Source: Bacteroidota bacterium
GTDB lineage: Bacteria > Bacteroidota > Rhodothermia > Balneolales > Balneolaceae
Reading direction: 5' to 3'
NCBI GenBank assembly: GCA_024635465.1
Contig: JAGXIS010000115.1
Span: forward strand, 1-30,078
Length of the DNA stretch: 30,078 nucleotides
This document shows, in pieces, positions 27,901 to 30,078 of this stretch (position 1 is the first letter of the stretch; each line of letters begins with the position of its first letter). The notes under the pieces were generated by a model that was given only the letters and a program-made list of their open reading frames with translations, made no database searches and was not told the origin of the DNA. Made by a program: the position numbers and the translations under genes.

Positions 27901-29141
27901 GATGCTGAAACACCGATCTGGGAATCACGATATTGATTAAATAAAGATTCCGGAAAAGGGTCGAGTCGATTGTCGGGTGGACCGTAAGATCCATCCGGGA
28001 ATTCATTGACTCCCATTTCGGCCAGAGCAACTGCCAGTCTGGAACCCTCTTCTGCTTGTATGTTTTCTCTCAAAACCCAGACCTCCACATCTGCAATAGG
28101 CAAAGTTTGGATAAATTGTTGAGGGTTAGCCATACTATTTTCAAACTCTTGTCTGGTATAAAAATCCATGAAAAAAAATCGATCGTTGCTATAATCGGCC
28201 GGCCGAATTTGGATCGTGCGTTCTTGAGAACCACCGCTAATAGTCTCTACATTGCTTTCACCATCTTGTTGTGAGATAACCGAGGTGAGACGAAGTGATC
28301 CGAGCTCTGTTACCGATTTTACCCCAAAAAGAGCCCCACTCCCTCTTATCAGAGAGTTCCCTGTATTCATCGTCACATTACCGAGCTCAATCGATTTTAT
28401 GATCTCATTCTCGTAACCCTGATAGACGATGTTTAATCGGTTCTGATATTCAAAGGCGCGTTCAGTATCCCAATCAGTCTGAATGGTGAGTTTATCTCCA
28501 ATGGTTCCCTGGATATTTAATTGCAAATTTTGGTCGAAAGTTGGATCGATACGAGTCTGTTGATCCGGGGGGAGTGATGGATCTTCAGACTGCTGTATAG
28601 AAGCACCTACATTCATTTGAGCCACACCGTTCACCCTTAGATTCACCTCAGGTTTCCCGAAAATTGATGTAAATGCTGACTGACTCCCCCCCGGTACTGC
28701 AATACTAAAATCCAGCAACCCTCTTTGCCGATCCTCTCTTTGCCTCGATTCCAGGTTTAGTTGAGCCCAATTTGATTGAATTGCATTCTGCTTATTTTTT
28801 TGAGCATACTCTTCAAAAGAATACATACTGGGTGCACCAGAGCGATAGTTCCCAACCATTTTTTCAATGAAATAACCTTTTTGATAAATATGAGTGATTC
28901 TTACTGTCTCATCAGTGAGGGAGATAAAATATAATGCAGGTATCGGATGTAGAAAAAGTGAACTTACAGATTGCCCGTAAACTGTTCGAAACGCACTTTG
29001 AAAAGATGCCTCTTTCGTTGAATCAGCAAATACAGTAGGCAGATCATTATTTATCTCTTGAGCATAAAGAGTATGATTCTCCATCAGTAGAAGTAATCCG
29101 CAGAGAGATAAAAGGTAAAATAAACGACGTATATGGGTCAC
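21921..29141 (-). CDS. sprA: SprA, outer membrane translocon of the type IX secretion system
   Basis: The 2406-residue protein is the size of Flavobacterium SprA (about 2400), the giant 36-strand barrel through which type IX substrates leave the cell. A signal peptide (LFYLLSLCGLLLLMENHTLYA, cleavage near residue 27) opens the protein. Characteristic blocks include DRQRGLLDFSIAVPGG, NLRVNGVAQMNVGASIQ, GDKLTIQTDWDTERAFEYQN, IELGNVTMNTGNSLIRG and the repeated TYVRIWM-type jelly-roll segments; the C-terminal 700 residues are dense in YNYN, SFRLDHTL and NITLNTQFNP strand motifs. The start is GTG at 29141: the frame is closed at 29150 and the next methionine would lose most of the signal peptide. 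nfo follows after 74 bases. No other type IX genes are in view, which is normal because they are scattered in most genomes. Confidence 0.97.
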   Translation of the reverse strand: MTHIRRLFYLLSLCGLLLLMENHTLYAQEINNDLPTVFADSTKEASFQSAFRTVYGQSVSSLFLHPIPALYFISLTDETVRITHIYQKGYFIEKMVGNYRSGAPSMYSFEEYAQKNKQNAIQSNWAQLNLESRQREDRQRGLLDFSIAVPGGSQSAFTSIFGKPEVNLRVNGVAQMNVGASIQQSEDPSLPPDQQTRIDPTFDQNLQLNIQGTIGDKLTIQTDWDTERAFEYQNRLNIVYQGYENEIIKSIELGNVTMNTGNSLIRGSGALFGVKSVTELGSLRLTSVISQQDGESNVETISGGSQERTIQIRPADYSNDRFFFMDFYTRQEFENSMANPQQFIQTLPIADVEVWVLRENIQAEEGSRLAVALAEMGVNEFPDGSYGPPDNRLDPFPESLFNQYRDSQIGVSASDLGVSDSRNFEEGYFTLLQEGVDYTLNKLSGFVSLRRPLGAREVLAISYNYRGAGNETVTVGEINRGGGDRIFLKRLKPKNVSTDNLLFPITMRNIYSLGVSNITRESLELELLFTEDNIASNRLPGRNSTLLEDLGLDRVDTQGALGSDNQVDFGTGTLDAQNGLIIFPYLEPFGARINEVLDDSPASSEDIERLVYSELYSERQRNASQSSKNSFYQFNGTSRGGSQDNFTLGIALVEGSVRVYANGVELQEDIDYQVDYTFGSITILNDRYTATGQDIRIEYEDQAFTSIEQKTFTGFRAEYDISNDIQLGGTYFRFSERPLDDKIRIGDEPISNSVFGLDADARVDAPFITRFLDWMPLFQTREASEFTFSGEFAQLRPSISETRAVDRAVRNDELFPDEEQGLSFIDDFEGSNIKINLLNANRWSLAAAPTAVPGYMADSGFFEEDDFPGQPVASQDSRLGRSDLRSKFTWYSIPRNISTILDDVTFTPESEQVRVTDVFPGRETQNPQEEIITTLDVYYNPTLRGQYNYNPDLKQLLEEEPNRTWGGMTAVLPSGQEDFTQNSIEFLEFWVQPILPGGRLPNGASIEDYEGQIYIDIGLITEDVIPNSKLNSEDGLALNPESLVLDNANDPRSALPANPPPPEGQFSNTNRELEDVGLDGLPNSGGVNGLNERSIFEPFVQRMRDLYGDNSLEYQIIQQDPSNDDYFFYGESEVQNRPLHEKFHRLLGFQDGNTPLDQSDKRAITNRPDTEGLVNPSTVALTNVYFQYQVDLNPADPSRLEIETPGTFIVDRVPGTRQQDRWYQIRIPLSEFERKFGDINDFQNITYVRIWMSGYEQPFTLRFAALDFVGSQWRQDEDINQTNDPNAELRISTINIEENSNRQPFPYRQPAGGIRAQNRGSQLRSLQNEQSIVLDVSNLGPGALQMIKRVYPGGLDLLNYSNMRMFIHGEGYNNRGDAELVLRLGNDLENNYYEYRQPVTPSDRNFPFQLFDPGNSGQLMEEAEKVWLYDENNMNIILSAFNQLKQLRDQEVSDNFSEVYERSDILEDAAPGAVVAIKGNPSLGRVTEVGMGIKNPFNPENPSGDGTPILNAQFWLNELRVSGFDNEHGWAANAKSTLKLADFATVNANVIRQTQGFGALDSRLGQRRVNNELAFDFSSLVNLHSFIPDRFGWSLPVNLSARRSTAVPKFLPNQGDIRFTDYENAIRNRSDLNLIQQDQLINEQRSEVETFVESYAINVTNFTKNNSRSFISRALFDNTTINYNYNTTNSRNPQYRLQDNWNYNASARYNLNVLNVKYLRPFWFLDNVPLMGLLSGLEIGTTPSNITTSLSTRRAYEERKRRLLFGEDEQSLQQTHTFTYDTNLGLSYNLTRSISASFQTQTVYDLARDAVEQGRLTGVDSTAFVPLPSIGVYRDLIEGEISPRKGSYDESYTASWQPRLNQYRLLSWLTYNTRYSGGFRWENSPFGSELGARLSNSFRLDHTLRMDTNNLLNLLPFYRKAVEADEQFRRERAQERQSDNNEMVEGSSGLFAQIFRKTALAIFSLRNIEVNYNNSKSAAQSGYDGDSRFFDLFNEQSFTPSFGYRLGIEERIPQTLLIDNPDGFSSIQLPLNNNYSDNITLNTQFNPFTNLTIDLSWQTQWDERISESITLSPSNEITSISNATGNITSSVWAFGAGYEDLFKNQLQSAFNGMTSDENIIRDPAGGNNTILNAIQLQEDFRQAYLGSVKSAGRRNFTAIPMPNWQVNFTGLERFIPFIGSSMQRATLTHAYSGLYRIGWNLNNNFGELLERRIGNYLVEDFRPEFEPSSVNIEKRFSPLAQLNVTWNNGLRTQLGYETSQLTSLSVSNSQVIERISKGIRASINYTLRNFRIPFVSATASNVDLTLNGSFLEDTEQRFLLFSDLERALQESVGSIVKDPDVYTFSPSPPTGQSRINASAVVGYRFSNTIQANFEYAFTQTLPKSSRTFKRSTHDIRFSIRINIRSV

Positions 29142-29465
29142 TGACCATCAATCTTTTAAGGGTTGTGTAATTAACAACCGGTATTACAGATTCCTGAGCG
29201 TATAAAAATTTAACCGTCGTAACAATTTTGCGATAGGTGGTGTTTATATATTAGAGTTTGTAGAGTGAAATTAAATATGCCGAATAATAAAATATTATGA
29301 GATATGTTAAAAATAAGATCATCACAAACTTATCATTGAAATTAAGCGGATACCCATTCAGTTAGATAGAGTGGTTTTCTGTATATTTCTTTTTTCAAGT
29401 TTGTCTATAACGCACAAATTGATAACTATTTTATATTTACCCTAAATAAGTTAAGTAGGATTATA
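29142..29465. other. 324-base divergent intergenic region between sprA and the LptF/G-like gene
   Basis: The region should hold promoters for both sprA (minus) and the LptF/G-like gene (plus). It is very AT-rich and contains no gene I can support. On the minus strand TAAGTTTG at 29332-29325 fits the -7 consensus TAnnTTTG, but no TTG lies at the expected distance. On the plus strand AGGA at 29457-29460 sits about six bases before the ATG at 29466 and is a credible ribosome binding site. A short inverted repeat lies close to the sprA start. Confidence 0.5.
29161..29179. repeat. Short inverted repeat in the sprA leader
   Basis: GGTTGT (29161-29166) and ACAACC (29174-29179) form a perfect six-base stem with a seven-base AT loop, ending 20 bases before the sprA GTG start. 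No T-run follows in either direction. It could be an operator or a leader hairpin that limits access to the weak ribosome binding site; chance is possible at this length. Confidence 0.3.
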
Positions 29466-30078
29466 ATGATAAATGCAGTACAAATAGATCTGATCAAGAA
29501 ACATATTGGTCCGTTCTTTTTCTGTTTTTTTACCGTCATGTTTCTTCTGCTGATGCAGTTTCTGATCTTACATGTTGATAAGCTGGTTGGGAAAGGTCTG
29601 CCTTTAGGTATTGTTATCGAATTGATATTAAACAATTTGGCCTACATGGTTGTGTTGGCACTTCCGATGTCTGTATTGATATCAACCCTGATTGCATTTG
29701 GTAAATTTTCTGAGTGGAATGAGCTTACAGCAGTGCGTGCGGCAGGCATAAATCCTATAAAACTCATATTACCCATTCTTTTTTTAGGGTTTCTGCTCTT
29801 TCTTTTCACATCCTACTTTTCAAATTATCTACTTCCTGAGTCCAATCATAAGGCCCGTTCCTTATTTATTGATATCCGCACACAAAAACCGGCTTTTGAT
29901 CTGCAACCATCCACCTTCTATGACAATCTGGAGGGGTATAATTTTATAATTAAAGAGATCGGTGCATAAGGAGATTCACTTTATGACGTTATAGTGTTAC
30001 AGGAGGTAACTGAATCAAGAAACCGTGCATTTATAAATGCGGAAGTGGGATGGCTGGAGAGTCCGGATGAAAATACCC
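29466..30078 (+). pseudogene. LptF/LptG-family permease (YjgP/YjgQ), in-frame TAA, 3' end outside window
   Basis: LptF and LptG form the membrane part of the LptB2FG transporter that extracts lipopolysaccharide from the inner membrane. The visible 167 codons show the family start IKKHIGPFFFCFFTVMFLLL, TM1, LPLGIVIELILNNLAYMVVLALPMSVL (TM2), the coupling-helix motif FGKFSEWNELTAVRAAGIN, TM3 and NYLLPESNHKAR leading into the periplasmic domain. A TAA at 29967-29969 then interrupts IIKEIGA, but the same frame continues GDSLYDVIVLQEVTESRNRA and further, open to the window end, exactly as the periplasmic beta-jellyroll should. A single CAA, GAA or AAA to TAA change explains it. Since Lpt genes are usually essential, an error in the sequence, a second intact copy or read-through must be considered. 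AGGA precedes the ATG. Confidence 0.85.

Noticed and set aside
29325..29332. TAAGTTTG on the minus strand as a sprA promoter.
   Set aside because: No TTG lies at the expected distance, so only half of the promoter pattern is present.
13261..29969. Reassignment of TAA as a sense codon, suggested by two in-frame TAA codons in otherwise good genes.
   Set aside because: TAA is the normal terminator of several genes here (for example the ABC exporter, sprA and the MacB-type ATPase), and the large intact genes contain no in-frame TAA.

Overview
The window looks like chromosomal DNA of an AT-rich member of the Bacteroidota/FCB superphylum, most plausibly Balneolota or Rhodothermota. The reasons are a full-length SprA (type IX secretion translocon), a BshB1-type bacillithiol deacetylase, a DUF6588-like outer membrane protein, a rhomboid with a Bacteroidota-style C-terminal tail, and mostly weak Shine-Dalgarno sequences. 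The lineage is an inference from gene content. I saw no rRNA, tRNA, CRISPR array or intact insertion sequence.

Layout. Bases 1-15909 are a long run of minus-strand genes. Read in their own direction these are: two MacB-type permeases (15909-13439); a small membrane-protein cassette resembling E. coli yqjD-yqjE (13350-12350), whose first gene carries an in-frame stop; a TolC-family channel, a MacA-like adaptor and a MacB/LolD-type ATPase (12066-8554), which with the permeases make a split tripartite efflux system; a 3' fossil of a CrtI-like desaturase (8553-8386); two tandem rhomboid proteases (8384-6827); ispG (6567-5335); a 337-base spacer with a REP-like double hairpin; a DUF1446/AtuA-like protein; a renalase-like FAD oxidoreductase; an ABC exporter half; and the start of an RNase Z-like gene that runs off the window.

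Bases 16124-18164 are on the plus strand: bshB1, frameshifted at an A run, and a DUF6588-like secreted/outer membrane protein. Bases 18202-29141 are minus strand again: sprA, nfo and polA, probably one transcription unit, pairing a secretion translocon with two DNA repair genes. From 29466 the plus strand carries an LptF/LptG-family permease that has an in-frame TAA after 167 codons yet continues in the same frame to the window end.

Most of the content is housekeeping. What stands out is a set of broken or remnant genes (bshB1, a yqjD-like gene, the lptF/G-like gene, a crtI-like tail), a substituted metal ligand in the RNase Z-like protein, a degenerate ATPase site in an exporter without a visible partner, the embedding of a yqjDE-like cassette in a split efflux locus, and two structured intergenic repeats. 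I found no convincing new multi-gene system. The efflux/yqj arrangement is the closest candidate.
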